From positions 1 to 64,000 of the forward strand of contig NZ_JOCB01000008.1 of assembly GCF_000718775.1 (NCBI RefSeq): 64,000 bases of DNA. The letters run 5' to 3'. The notes below the pieces were generated by a model that saw nothing but the letters and a program-made list of their open reading frames with translations, was not told where the DNA came from and made no database searches. Shown here piece after piece: positions 1-9,125 of the stretch. The position numbers were made by a program, and so were the translations under genes. Every line of letters starts with the position of its first letter. The stretch's first letter is position 1. Source of the stretch: Streptomyces sp. NRRL S-31. Its GTDB lineage: Bacteria > Actinomycetota > Actinomycetes > Streptomycetales > Streptomycetaceae.

Positions 1-483
1 GCCCACCACCCACCACCCAACGGCCGAGCCCGGCCATGGCCGTGAGCCCCGGAACGGGCGGGACCGGTGGCCGGGACGGGCGGGGTCCCGGCCGCGCGGA
101 ACCGTGGGGGGCGACCCCGCACGCCGACGCGGCACGGCCCCCTGCCGCGCGCCCCTCCGGCCTCCTCGACCGGACGCCCGCCACCCGGCTCGGTGGGATG
201 GGCCGTCCGGCGGGATGGGGCGCACCGCTGCCCGGCCGGGTGCCGTTGCGGCGGGCCCGCGACCTGGCGCGGGGCGCCTAAGGGATGCCGTCCGCCTCCG
301 GTCATGCACCGGCCGGTGCGCCCGTGGGCTGCAATCCGGCACCGCCCGGTGCGCTCGCGGGCTCCGTTCCGCCGGTCGGGGATCCGGCCGGGGCCGGGTT
401 CCCGGCGGTCCGGCCGGTGGCGGGGCCGGAGGGCGTCCACCCGCCGGCCGGGGCGGACGCGGTGGAGCCGTACCGGCCGCGGG
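1..483. other. No gene recognised
   Basis: Several long open frames cross this stretch on both strands, as expected at this GC content. None has a recognisable domain, a convincing ribosome binding site or a conserved motif. It lies downstream of the chaplin gene, so it is probably that gene's 3' flank, perhaps with the edge of a neighbour outside the window. Confidence 0.4.
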
Positions 484-1176
484 TCAGCGGGGGCGGCCCG
501 GACGGAAGCGGCGGTACAGGATCGCGCCGGCCACGAGGAGCGCGGCGCTGCCGGCCGCGGCGGGGGCCGTCACGTCCGCTCCGGTGTGGGCCAGCGTGGA
601 GACCGTGGGGCGCGGCGCGCGCGGCCCGGGGTGGGACCGGACGGGGACCGGGGGCTCGGGGGCCGGGGGCTTCGGGACCGCGGTGTGCGGTGGCCGGACG
701 GGGTGGTCGCCGGGGCCGTTGCCCGACTGGTTGCCCACGGCCGGGTTGCCCACGCCGACCACGTCGACGCTGTTGCCGGTGATGTTCACCGGGAGGTCCA
801 CCGGGAGCTGGAGGCCGTTGCCCGAGAGCACCCCGGGCGAGTCCTGGGCACCGCCGTGCGCGGACGACCCACCGGCCGCGGCCGGCCCGCCGCCCTCGCC
901 CGCACCCTCGGCCCTCGCTCCGCCGGTGTTCGCGCAGGCGTTGCCCGCGGCCGGGTTGAGCAGCCCCACCACGTTCACCGTGTTGCCGCAGACGTTCACC
1001 GGTACGTGCACCGGGAGCTGGATGCCGTTGCCGGAGACCAGTCCGGGCGAGCCGGCCGCCGCGCCGTGGGCGCCGGCCCCGTCGGCCGCGAAGGCCGCGG
1101 ACACCGGGAGCGCCACGGCCATCGCGCCGGACGCGGCGACGACGGCGATCACACCGTTTCGGGTAGCCCGTCTCAT
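484..1176 (-). CDS. chpB: Long chaplin with two chaplin domains and a cell-wall sorting signal
   Basis: A 230-residue secreted surface protein. Chaplins assemble into amyloid-like fibrils that make aerial hyphae and spores hydrophobic; long chaplins are anchored to peptidoglycan by sortase. Residues 1-31 are a signal peptide (basic MRRATRN, then an Ala/Val-rich core). Chaplin domain 1 covers about 43-85 and has the usual cysteine pair (C63, C81). Domain 2 covers about 113-155 (SPGVLSGNGLQLPVDLPVN) but has no cysteine. A Pro-rich linker leads to the LAHTG sortase motif (195-199), a hydrophobic segment (208-221) and a basic tail (YRRFRPGRPR). Size and layout match ChpA-C. The chpB name rests on proximity to nsdB as remembered from S. 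coelicolor; chpA or chpC cannot be excluded from sequence alone. Confidence 0.9.
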   Translation of the reverse strand: MRRATRNGVIAVVAASGAMAVALPVSAAFAADGAGAHGAAAGSPGLVSGNGIQLPVHVPVNVCGNTVNVVGLLNPAAGNACANTGGARAEGAGEGGGPAAAGGSSAHGGAQDSPGVLSGNGLQLPVDLPVNITGNSVDVVGVGNPAVGNQSGNGPGDHPVRPPHTAVPKPPAPEPPVPVRSHPGPRAPRPTVSTLAHTGADVTAPAAAGSAALLVAGAILYRRFRPGRPR

Positions 1177-1457
1177 AGGTTCCCTGCCTTCCAGACATCG
1201 TCGCGGGTGCTCACCCGCACCTCGTAGAACGCGGGCGAACCATCGGAGTTATGGCTTATCGGCCTTTCACCCCATCGAGCGACGCGGTTATCGAACCGTG
1301 TGCGAAGCCGCGGCACGGTCACCGGCGGGCACGGAAGGTGCGCAGGATACGACGGCGGGTGCGGGACCGCTCGTCCGGAGGCGGGCCTTCCAGGGGCCCC
1401 TTATGGTGATCCGAGGGTGCCGTCCCGGTCCGCGGCGGGCGCCCCGGGAGGCGATCG

Positions 1458-3062
1458 ATGCTGACCTTGCTCTCCGCACGGCCCGCCGTGCGGCGCTGCG
1501 CGGGTGCCTCGGCGCTCGCCCTGGCGCTGCTCGGTTCCGGGCTGCCCGCGGCCGCCGCCGACCGGCCCCAGCCCGACCTGACCCGGTTCTACGGGCAGAA
1601 GGCGGACTGGGGGCCCTGCCGGGAACGGGACATGCCGGAGGACCTCCAGTGCGCGAAGGTCACGGTCCCCCTCGACTACGCGAGCCCGCGGGCGGGCACC
1701 CTGGACATCGCGCTGGCCCGCTACCGCGCCACCGGGACGCGACAGGGCTCGATCGTGCTGAACTTCGGCGGCCCGGGCGGAGCCGGCGTCCCCGCGCTGG
1801 CCGCCGAGGGCAGACAGTTCATGGACCTGACCAACGGCTACGACCTGGTCACCTTCGACCCGCGCGGTGTCGGCCGGTCCTCCCCCGTCAGCTGCGGCGA
1901 GGGGGGCGACGAGGCCGCCGCCGCGACGGAGCGGCAGGCCGACATCGGCCATCCGCAGGCGCTGCTCGCGCGGCTGCGGCAGGCGGCCGAGCAGTGCGCG
2001 CGCAGCTCCGGCCCGGTGCTGCCGCACATCGGCACCGTGAACGTCTCCCGGGACCTGGACGTCATCCGCCAGGCGCTCGGTGACGACAGACTCAACTACC
2101 TCGGCTTCTCCTACGGCACCCGGCTCGGCGCGGTCTACGCGACGCAGTTCCCCGGCCGGGTCGGACGGTTCGCCCTGGACGGCGTGGACACGCTGACGGA
2201 GCCGCTGGCCGAGGAGGGGCTGGCGGGCGCCGAGGGGCAGCAGACGGCTCTGGACGACTTCCTCGACTGGTGCGTGGAGGACATCGGGTGCCCGTTCGGG
2301 CAGGACCGGCGCGTGGCCGGGGACGACGTGGTCCGGCTGGTGCGCTCGCTCGACGAGAACCCCGTGCCGACGGACTTCGGCGGCTCGTTCTCCGGCCAGG
2401 ACCTGGTGGGCGCCCTCGGGCAGGCCCTCTACAGCAAGGAGCTGTGGCCCTCGCTGGAACGCGCGCTGGCCTCCCTCCTGGAGGACGGCGACACCCGGCG
2501 GGTACTGGCCTTCTCCACGGGCGGCATCGGCCTGCCGCCCGACCGGCGGCGCACGGACGGCGGCCTGGTCGACGCAGCCGACGTGCCGGTGGACAACCTT
2601 CCGGCCGCGCTGATGGCGGTCAACTGCGCGGACGACCCCGACCGGCCCACCGCCGCCCGGCTCACCCGGGACCTGAAGACCCTGCGGGCCGCGTACGACG
2701 AGGCTTCACCGGTCTTCGGCCGGTACCGGCTCACCCAGCTGCTGATGTGCTACGGCCGGCCCCGGGGCACCGACTTCATCCGCGACCGGGTGAAGGACGT
2801 GCGCTCGGCGAAGATGCTGCTCGTGGGCACGCGCGGCGATCCCGCGACGCCGTACCGGTGGACGGTGGAGACCGCCCGCCGGCTGGGTCCCTCGGCGGTG
2901 GTCCTCGACAACAAGGGCGACGGCCACACCGGGTACTCCTCCTCCTCGTGCGTGCACCGGAAGATCGACGACTTCCTGCTCTACGGCTCGCTGCCCGCGA
3001 ACGGGAGCAGCTGCCCGGCGGACACCGGCGGTCCGGGCTCCGACTCGGACGGCACCGGCTGA
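1458..3062 (+). CDS. Secreted alpha/beta hydrolase, tripeptidyl aminopeptidase (TAP/SlpD-E) type
   Basis: A 534-residue exported serine hydrolase. The N-terminus has an Ala/Leu-rich signal ending near GLPAAAA (about residue 35). The alpha/beta hydrolase fold begins at the oxyanion-region motif NFGGPGGAG. The nucleophile elbow GFSYGTRLG places the serine at residue 218. A C-terminal TAP-like domain follows, with the likely acid in GTRGDPATP and the likely histidine in GDGHTGYSSSSC. Streptomyces TAP and SlpD/SlpE enzymes remove N-terminal tripeptides from extracellular proteins and share this layout and length. The last 15 residues are a loose Gly/Ser/Asp tail. The exact peptide specificity cannot be read from sequence. 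Confidence 0.85.
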   Translation: MLTLLSARPAVRRCAGASALALALLGSGLPAAAADRPQPDLTRFYGQKADWGPCRERDMPEDLQCAKVTVPLDYASPRAGTLDIALARYRATGTRQGSIVLNFGGPGGAGVPALAAEGRQFMDLTNGYDLVTFDPRGVGRSSPVSCGEGGDEAAAATERQADIGHPQALLARLRQAAEQCARSSGPVLPHIGTVNVSRDLDVIRQALGDDRLNYLGFSYGTRLGAVYATQFPGRVGRFALDGVDTLTEPLAEEGLAGAEGQQTALDDFLDWCVEDIGCPFGQDRRVAGDDVVRLVRSLDENPVPTDFGGSFSGQDLVGALGQALYSKELWPSLERALASLLEDGDTRRVLAFSTGGIGLPPDRRRTDGGLVDAADVPVDNLPAALMAVNCADDPDRPTAARLTRDLKTLRAAYDEASPVFGRYRLTQLLMCYGRPRGTDFIRDRVKDVRSAKMLLVGTRGDPATPYRWTVETARRLGPSAVVLDNKGDGHTGYSSSSCVHRKIDDFLLYGSLPANGSSCPADTGGPGSDSDGTG

Positions 3063-3212
3063 CGGCCGTGCGCCGCGCAGGCCGGTGACGGAGGTGACAC
3101 GCCCGGGTGACAGCCGCACCGGGGCGGCCCGCCGCGCATGCCGGTCGCCGCACCGGGCAGGCGCGCCTGCGACGCCGTATCCCGTACGTGACCACGACAG
3201 GGGGCCCACCTC

Positions 3213-3740
3213 ATGCGTATCCGCACCGCCATCGCCGTACCCGCCGCCTCGGCCGCCGTGGCGGCCCTGCTGGTGACCGCGCCGCAGAGCCGGGCCGCCG
3301 GCGCCGGCCCCGACCGGACCGTCCGCTGCGCCGAGCAGTCGCTGACGGTACGGGCCAAGGCCGCGGCCGCCGACCCGACCGTGCTGCGGGTCGGCGTCAC
3401 CAACCGGGGCGCCCGCGCCTGTACCGTCGACCGCGTACCCACGGTGACCTTCGGGAACCTGGACGGGGCCGCGCTGCCCGTGCCGCGGGGCGGCACGGGC
3501 GGCCACCGGCTCGCCGCGGGCGGCACGGCCTACGCCGACGTCCGCACCATCGCCGACCCGGCGGACCCCGAGGCCCGCCGGACGGGCTCCGTCACGGTGG
3601 CGGCGTCGACCGCGCACTGGGGCCGCACCTTCACCGCGGCCCAGCTCGGCACCGGGCGGCAGGTGCCGGTGTGGGAGCCGGTCACCACGTGGTGGCAGTC
3701 CTCGGCGGCCGCCGCCGACCGGGCCGTCGGGCTCGGCTGA
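3213..3740 (+). CDS. Small secreted protein, DUF4232-like
   Basis: A 175-residue protein with a clear signal peptide (MRIRTAIAVPAASAAVAALL, cleavage near QSRAA) and an Ig-like beta-rich body. Two cysteines (in TVRCAEQ and ARACTVD) could form a disulfide. The order of features, with a Cys after the signal, an LTV strand, 'VTNRGARACTVDRVPTVTF' and a Gly-rich HRLAAGGTAYADV segment, resembles the DUF4232 family of extracellular actinobacterial proteins, whose function is unknown. It starts about 150 nt after the TAP-type hydrolase and may share its transcript. It ends inside a terminator hairpin shared with asnB. Confidence 0.7.
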   Translation: MRIRTAIAVPAASAAVAALLVTAPQSRAAGAGPDRTVRCAEQSLTVRAKAAAADPTVLRVGVTNRGARACTVDRVPTVTFGNLDGAALPVPRGGTGGHRLAAGGTAYADVRTIADPADPEARRTGSVTVAASTAHWGRTFTAAQLGTGRQVPVWEPVTTWWQSSAAAADRAVGLG

Positions 3741-3765
3741 GCACCGAGCGAGCGGCTCAGCCGAG
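3732..3765. terminator. Bidirectional terminator between DUF4232-like gene and asnB
   Basis: A perfect 11-bp inverted repeat, CTCGGCTGAGC at 3732-3742 and GCTCAGCCGAG at 3755-3765, with a 12-nt loop. It overlaps both converging stop codons, so each gene ends inside the stem. There is no T-run, which is usual for Streptomyces terminators. Confidence 0.7.
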
Positions 3766-5598
3766 CACCAGCTCGGGCGAGTACAGGTCCAGCCATCCCG
3801 CGAGGTCCAGGGTGCGTTCCAGGCCGCGCCGGGCCGCCTGGGTGCTGACCGGCGCGTCGTGTTCGGCGGCCCGCCGGACGCGGTCCCGGTCGACCAGGTC
3901 GAAGACGCGGTGGGAGGGCCGGGCGAGCAGCTCCTTGACCTGCTCCTGGAGGGCACGGGCGTACCGGGGGTCCTGGGTGGACGGGTACGGGCTCTTCACC
4001 CGCTCGTACACGGACGTCGGCAGGACGTCCGCCGAGGCCTCGCGGAGCAGGCTCTTCTCCCGGCCGTCGAAGGACTTCAGCGCCCAGGGCGCGTTGTAGA
4101 CGTACTCGACCAGCCGGTGGTCGCAGAACGGCACCCGGACCTCCAGGCCGACGGCCATGCTCATCCGGTCCTTGCGGTCGAGCAACATGCGCACGAAGCG
4201 GGTCAGGTGCAGATGGCTGATCTGCCGCATCCGGTACTCGAAGTCGCTCTCGCCGTCCAGCCGGTCGATCCCGGCGACGGCGGTGCGGTAGCCGTCGGCC
4301 ACGTACCCGTCGAGGTCCAGGGACTTCGCGAGGTCGGCGCGCAGCACGCCGGCGTCCTCGCCGAAGTGGCGGCCCATGCTGGCCAGCCACGGGAAGGTGT
4401 CGGCGCGGCGCGCCTCCTCGTCGAAGAACTGGAGGTAGCCGCCGAAGACCTCGTCGGCGGACTCCCCGGACAGGGCCACCGTGGACTTCTCCCGGATGGC
4501 GCGGAAGAGCAGCAGCAGCGAGCTGTCCATGTCGCCGAGGCCGGACGGCAGGTCGCGGGCCCGGATCACCCGCTCGCGCACGTCGGGGCCGGCGAGGGAC
4601 TCGGAGTCGAGCACGATGTCCTGGTGGTCGGTTCCGGCGAGCCGGGCCACGTCGTGCACGAAGGGCGTGTCGGGGGTGCCGCGCAGTTCGTCGGCGACGA
4701 AGTTCTCGCTCTGGCCGACGAAGTCGACGGCGAAGCTGCGCACCTTCTCGCCCTCCGCGGCGAGCTGCCGGGCGGCGAGCGCGGTCATGGCGGAGGAGTC
4801 GAGCCCGCCGGAGAGCAGGGTGCAGCGTGGCACGTCGGCGACCAGCTGGCGGCGCACGATGTCGTCGAGGAGGGTGCGCACGGTGGCGATGGTGGTGTCG
4901 CGGTCGTCGGTGTGCGGGCGGGTCTCCAGGCGCCAGTAGACGCGGGTGGACAGGCCGGAGCGGTCGACGGTGACGACGGTGCCGGGCTCCACCTCGCGCA
5001 GACCGTCCCAGACGGCGTGCCCGGGCGTCTTGACCATGACGAACAGCTCGCGCAGGCCGTCCAGGGTGACCCGGGGCCGGACCAGCGGGTTGGCGAGGAT
5101 CGCCTTGGGCTCGGAGCCGAACAGGACGCCGTCGGCGGTCGGGTGGTAGTAGAACGGCTTGATGCCCATGCGGTCGCGGATCATCACGAGCTTGTCGTGC
5201 CGGCCGTCCCAGACGGCGAACGCGTACATGCCGTTGAGCCGTTCGGCCACCGCGTCGCCCCACTCCAGATAGCCGTGCAGCACGACCTCGGTGTCGGAGT
5301 CGGTGGTGAACCGGTGGCCGCGGTCCGTCAGTTCGCGGCGGAGTTCGGTGAAGTTGTACGTCTCACCGGAGTAGACCAGGGCGACGGTGCCGCCGGGGGT
5401 CGGCACGGACATCGGCTGACGGCCGCCGGGGAGGTCGATGATGGCGAGCCGGCGGTGGCCCAGGGCCGCCGGGCCCTCGGACCAGACGCCGCGGTCGTCC
5501 GGACCCCGGCAGGCCATCGTCTCGGTCATCGTATGCAAAGCGGGTCCCTCGGCCGTCAGGTCACGGTCGTAGGAAACCCATCCGGTGATACCGCACAT
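3757..5598 (-). CDS. asnB: Asparagine synthase (glutamine-hydrolysing)
   Basis: A 613-residue cytoplasmic enzyme that makes asparagine from aspartate, glutamine and ATP. The protein begins MCGITGW, so after Met removal Cys2 is the class II glutaminase nucleophile. The glutaminase domain runs to about residue 200 and includes the RLAIIDLPGGRQPM and SDTEVVLHGY motifs. The synthetase domain has the pyrophosphatase loop LLSGGLDSSAM and the GESADEVFGGY motif. Length fits the AsnB family. The mRNA leader contains a duplicated ACAGGAG just before the start. There are no natural-product assembly genes nearby, so a housekeeping or developmental nitrogen role is more likely than biosynthetic-cluster amidation. 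Confidence 0.93.
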   Translation of the reverse strand: MCGITGWVSYDRDLTAEGPALHTMTETMACRGPDDRGVWSEGPAALGHRRLAIIDLPGGRQPMSVPTPGGTVALVYSGETYNFTELRRELTDRGHRFTTDSDTEVVLHGYLEWGDAVAERLNGMYAFAVWDGRHDKLVMIRDRMGIKPFYYHPTADGVLFGSEPKAILANPLVRPRVTLDGLRELFVMVKTPGHAVWDGLREVEPGTVVTVDRSGLSTRVYWRLETRPHTDDRDTTIATVRTLLDDIVRRQLVADVPRCTLLSGGLDSSAMTALAARQLAAEGEKVRSFAVDFVGQSENFVADELRGTPDTPFVHDVARLAGTDHQDIVLDSESLAGPDVRERVIRARDLPSGLGDMDSSLLLLFRAIREKSTVALSGESADEVFGGYLQFFDEEARRADTFPWLASMGRHFGEDAGVLRADLAKSLDLDGYVADGYRTAVAGIDRLDGESDFEYRMRQISHLHLTRFVRMLLDRKDRMSMAVGLEVRVPFCDHRLVEYVYNAPWALKSFDGREKSLLREASADVLPTSVYERVKSPYPSTQDPRYARALQEQVKELLARPSHRVFDLVDRDRVRRAAEHDAPVSTQAARRGLERTLDLAGWLDLYSPELVLG

Positions 5599-6012
5599 GT
5601 GCTGTCTCCTGTCTCCTGTCGCCCGCCTCCACCTGCGCTTTCTCGGCGGGGGAAGGCGAGCCGGGCAAACCAGTTGTATCGAGCACCTATATGGAGAGCG
5701 TCCGTCGGCCGCGCGCCCGCGTCAACGCGGCGGCAACATGCCCGTAGTCCGCCGCCCCACGGTTTCGGCCGCGTTTTGCCTCGGCGAGACACGCAGGGGA
5801 CCGCGTTGCCACACCCGGGGCGACGGGAACCGGCCGCGGGCAAAGAATTCCCAAAGCGACGCGGCCGGGGCCGGCTACCGGCGAGTACGGCGATCGGCCG
5901 CACGACCCCGCGTCACCACCGCGCGACGAGAGGTCGCGGCGGCGGGCGGCGGCGCGCCGAGGTCCGGATTACCCCGAATGCCGTAATGGTGATTCCGCCC
6001 TATCGTTCTGTC
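5599..6012. other. Divergent intergenic region, asnB / hibernation factor
   Basis: 414 nt with no recognisable gene. On the asnB side the leader carries tandem ACAGGAG ribosome-binding motifs. On the right side there is no Shine-Dalgarno sequence before the ATG at 6013, and TATCGT at 6001-6006 sits where a -10 box would put the transcript start at the ATG. The downstream mRNA may therefore be leaderless. Confidence 0.4.
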
Positions 6013-7107
6013 ATGGAGCACGCACTGAGTCCCGCGACCCTCGCCGAACTGCGGCGCCCGCGCCCCTACCCGGCCGTCTCCGTGCTGACCCCGACACACC
6101 GTCGGGAACGCGGGAACGGCCAGGATCCGGTCCGGCTGCGCAACGCGCTGACCGAGGCGCGCCGCCGCCTGGAGTCCGACCCCGCCGTCACCCGCGAGCG
6201 GCGTGCCGACGTCGTGGCACAGCTCGACCGGGCCCTGGCGGAGGTGGACCTGACACATGCCGAGGACGGTCTGGTGATCTTCGCCGCGCCGGGCGAACAC
6301 CAGGTGTGGTCCCTGGCCCGGAGCGTCCCGGAACGGGTGGTGCTGTCGGACACCTTCCTCACCCGCAACCTGGTCTCCGCGCAGGCGGCCGATCGCCCGT
6401 TCTGGGTGCTCTCGCTCTCCGCCGACCGCGTCACGCTGTGGAACGGCGGGGCCGACCGGGTCGTCGAGGACCACTCCGGCGGCTTCCCGCTGATCCACGT
6501 CCGGGAGAACTTCGACGCCGAGCGGCTGATGCGCATCGGCGACCAGCCGAGCACCTTCCGTGACGAGGGGACGCGCCAGTACCTGCGCGAGGCCGACACC
6601 GCCATGAGCGCGGTCCTGCGCGAACAGCCCCGACCGCTGTACCTCACCGGCGATCAGGCGGCGCTGTCCCTGATGGACGAGGTCGGCAGCGTCGCCCAGT
6701 GCGCCGTGCACGTCCCGCACGGAGGTCTCGCGCACGCGAGCCCCGAGGCCGTCTGGCAGGCCATCAAGCCGGTCCTGGAGGCGGAGACCCACAAGAACAC
6801 GACCACCGTCGTCAGCGAACTGACCGCGGCCCGCGGGCGCCGGACCTTCGCGGCCGGGGTGGACGAACTGTGGCAGAACGCCCGCGAGGGCCGGGTACGG
6901 CTCCTCGCCGTCGAGGAGAACTACCGCACGACCGTCCGCGACGACGGCGACCACCTCGTACCGGCCGAGACGGACGACCTGGACGCCCGTGACGACATCG
7001 TGGACGAGATCGTCGAGCAGTGCCTGGAGACCGGCGCGGACGTCCGCTTCGTCCCGGACGGCACACTGGGCGACGCGGGCGGCATCGCGGGGGTGCTGCG
7101 GTACTGA
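6013..7107 (+). CDS. baeRF-family (Balon-like) ribosome hibernation factor
   Basis: A 364-residue protein that reads through as a bacterial relative of archaeo-eukaryotic release factor aeRF1 (baeRF family 3). Recognisable segments are the start PRPYPAVSVLTPTHRRE, the NALTEARRRL helix, DGLVIFAAPGEHQVWSL, the central FWVLSLSADRVTLWNG strand pair and the C-terminal RFVPDGTLGDAGGIAGVLRY. Members of this family, including Balon, bind the ribosomal A site during dormancy or cold and protect idle ribosomes. That role is taken from the family and not demonstrated here. An in-frame ATG nine codons upstream is an alternative start; neither has a strong ribosome binding site. Confidence 0.7.
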   Translation: MEHALSPATLAELRRPRPYPAVSVLTPTHRRERGNGQDPVRLRNALTEARRRLESDPAVTRERRADVVAQLDRALAEVDLTHAEDGLVIFAAPGEHQVWSLARSVPERVVLSDTFLTRNLVSAQAADRPFWVLSLSADRVTLWNGGADRVVEDHSGGFPLIHVRENFDAERLMRIGDQPSTFRDEGTRQYLREADTAMSAVLREQPRPLYLTGDQAALSLMDEVGSVAQCAVHVPHGGLAHASPEAVWQAIKPVLEAETHKNTTTVVSELTAARGRRTFAAGVDELWQNAREGRVRLLAVEENYRTTVRDDGDHLVPAETDDLDARDDIVDEIVEQCLETGADVRFVPDGTLGDAGGIAGVLRY

Positions 7108-7235
7108 GTCGCTCGCCCGTACGCCACTCCCTCGTACGGCGCTCCCCCCGTACGGCCTCGTGCAGCGCTCCCTCGTGCAGCGCTCCCCGTGCGGCGTACG
7201 CTACGGCGTGATCGTCGGCGCGAGGGAGCGCGTGC

Positions 7236-8261
7236 ATGGGTGAGCTGCTGGGCGTAGCGGTACTGGGTGCCGGCCACATGGGCACCGACCACATACGGCG
7301 CCTCGACCGAGTGATCAGCGGCGCCAGGGTCGCGGCCGTGGCCGATCCCGACCGGGGCCGTGCCGAGGAGGCGGCGGCCGGCCTGGCCGGGGTGAGCGTC
7401 CACACGGACCCGGTGGCCGCGCTCGACGCGCCCGGCGTGGCGGCGGTCCTGATCGCCTCTCCCGGCCCCGCGCACGAGGAGGCACTGCTCGCCGCCTTCG
7501 CCCGGCGGCTGCCGGTGCTGTGCGAGAAGCCCATGGCGCCGGACTCCACCGGTGCCCTGCGGGTCGTGGAGGCCGAGGTGGCGCTCGGCCGCCGGCTGGC
7601 GCAGATCGGCTTCATGCGCCGCTACGACGGCGAGTACCGGCGACTGAAGGCGCTGCTGGACGGGGGCCGGCTGGGCCGGCCCCTGATGCTGCACTGCACC
7701 CACCGCAACGTCTCCTCCCCCGGCCACTTCACCAGCGCCATGCTGATCGACAGTTCGGTCTCGCACGAGATCGACGCGGCCCGCTGGCTGCTCGGGCAGG
7801 AGCTGACGGCGGTCACGGTGCTGCGGCCCACCCCGTCGGCGGACGCGCCCGAGGGCCTGCTGGACCCGCAGTTCGTCCTGCTCGAGACCGCGGCGGGCGC
7901 CCTGGTGGACGTCGAGGTCTTCGTGAACTGCGGCTTCGGCTACCAGGTGCGCTGCGAGGCCGTGTGCGAGCGGGGCAGCGCCCGGATCGGGGACGAGCAC
8001 ACCATGGTGGTCACCACCCGGGACGGCGCCCGCGAGGAGGTGGCGCAGGACCATCTCGTCCGCTTCGCCGACGCCTACGACCGTGAGGTGCAGACCTGGG
8101 TCGACGCCACCCGGCGCGGCGAGGTCACCGGTCCCAGCGCCTGGGACGGCTACGCGGCGTCCGTCGTCGCCGAGGCCGGGGTCCGGTCGCTGCGGACCGG
8201 TGCCCGGGTGGCCGTCGGCCTCGCCGGGCGCCCGGACCTCTACGCCCGGGTCAGCCGCTGA
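7236..8261 (+). CDS. Gfo/Idh/MocA family oxidoreductase (inositol 2-dehydrogenase-like)
   Basis: A 341-residue NAD(P)-dependent sugar or polyol dehydrogenase. The Rossmann motif is [13 protein letters not shown] at the N-terminus. The catalytic lysine lies in the family motif CEKPMA. The C-terminal half has the expected [11 protein letters not shown] segment used in substrate binding. The family oxidises a hydroxyl on cyclitols or sugars; the substrate here is unknown, although the sequence feel is closest to myo-inositol dehydrogenases. It stands alone, with no inositol catabolic genes around it. The 128-nt gap upstream contains short GCGCTCCCTCGTGC-type direct repeats. Confidence 0.85.
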   Translation: MGELLGVAVLGAGHMGTDHIRRLDRVISGARVAAVADPDRGRAEEAAAGLAGVSVHTDPVAALDAPGVAAVLIASPGPAHEEALLAAFARRLPVLCEKPMAPDSTGALRVVEAEVALGRRLAQIGFMRRYDGEYRRLKALLDGGRLGRPLMLHCTHRNVSSPGHFTSAMLIDSSVSHEIDAARWLLGQELTAVTVLRPTPSADAPEGLLDPQFVLLETAAGALVDVEVFVNCGFGYQVRCEAVCERGSARIGDEHTMVVTTRDGAREEVAQDHLVRFADAYDREVQTWVDATRRGEVTGPSAWDGYAASVVAEAGVRSLRTGARVAVGLAGRPDLYARVSR

Positions 8262-8362
8262 CACCGGGGCGCCCGTCTCAGGTGCCCGGTGAACCGGCGC
8301 GACCGGGTGGTGTCCGGAGTCGACCGGTCACCGTGAAGTCGCCGACCTGCCCGCCAACCGGC

Positions 8363-8782
8363 TCACACCCCGCCGAACAGGGAGCTGAGCCCTCGCTCCA
8401 CCACCCCCGAGACGTCCTCCTGGCCGCACGGCACCACGGCGTACGCGCGCACCAGGAAGCGCCGCAGCGCCGACGCCTGGAACAGCAGCAGGGCCATGCC
8501 GTGCGGCGAGTGGAACTCCAGGACCGTGCGGGTGCGGCCGTACGGCCATATCCGCACGTCACCATGGCCGGCCGGGGCCTTCAGCCCCTGGTCGAGCAGA
8601 CAGCGCGCGAAGGTCCAGGTGACCGCCTGGCCGTTGAGGGCGGCCTCGGCCGGGAAGTCCAGGAACACGGCGAGCGGATCGCCCGCGGTGTAGCGCAGTC
8701 TGGCGGACACCGGGACCTCCCGGTCCTCGGCGGTGACGAGGCGGGCGTGGGCGTGCTGCTCGACGGTGATGTCCATGCCCAT
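8363..8782 (-). CDS. SsgA-like sporulation/cell-division protein (SALP)
   Basis: A 139-residue cytoplasmic protein of the SsgA/SsgB family, which is confined to morphologically complex actinomycetes. These proteins act in septum-site selection, peptidoglycan remodelling and spore maturation. The family signature is spread along the chain: VPVSARLRYTAGDPLAVFLDF, TWTFARCLL, GDVRIWPYG and the hydrophobic MALLLFQASALRRFL segment. Length matches the family. It is transcribed away from the PAS-PP2C gene. Which of the SALPs it corresponds to cannot be decided without alignment. Confidence 0.87.
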   Translation of the reverse strand: MGMDITVEQHAHARLVTAEDREVPVSARLRYTAGDPLAVFLDFPAEAALNGQAVTWTFARCLLDQGLKAPAGHGDVRIWPYGRTRTVLEFHSPHGMALLLFQASALRRFLVRAYAVVPCGQEDVSGVVERGLSSLFGGV

Positions 8783-9125
8783 AAGGAGTCCGCGGCGGCC
8801 GGTCGCATGCCGTCAATTCCGGTCAGACTTCGGCGGGTACCGGCCGCTTGGCCGCTCCGGGGAACAGAGGAGCGTCGAACGCGCGCTTGAACACCGCGGC
8901 CCGAACCGCACGCCTGACTCAACTCGCGTAAGCCGTCTACGACTTGGTGACTATGACACGTACTGCGTGCGGCGCCGCGGATCACCCCGGCAAGACTCTG
9001 GCATATGCCATAAGCACCACCGTATCGTGTGTTGCCAAATCCCTTACAGCGCGTCGCGGGCTGTGCAACAGTCGTAACGGTCCCCGCCGCCCCCTGCCGA
9101 ACCGTTCCCCCATCCGGAGTGCGTC
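8783..9125. promoter_or_regulatory. Divergent intergenic region with 12-bp palindrome
   Basis: 343 nt between the SsgA-like gene and the PAS-PP2C gene, with no recognisable coding content. At 8999-9010 lies a perfect palindrome, TGGCATATGCCA, in a locally AT-richer stretch, about 115 nt before the PP2C start and 215 nt before the SsgA-like start. It could bind a dimeric developmental regulator; which one is unknown. Confidence 0.4.

Noticed and set aside
67..2083. Long plus-strand open frames over the chaplin and hydrolase genes
   Set aside because: They are Arg/Gly/Pro-rich shadows of the real genes in other frames, with no domain and no ribosome binding site.
3757..5598. Asparagine synthetase as part of an antibiotic gene cluster
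   Set aside because: No NRPS, PKS or tailoring genes are nearby, and all glutaminase and synthetase motifs are intact.
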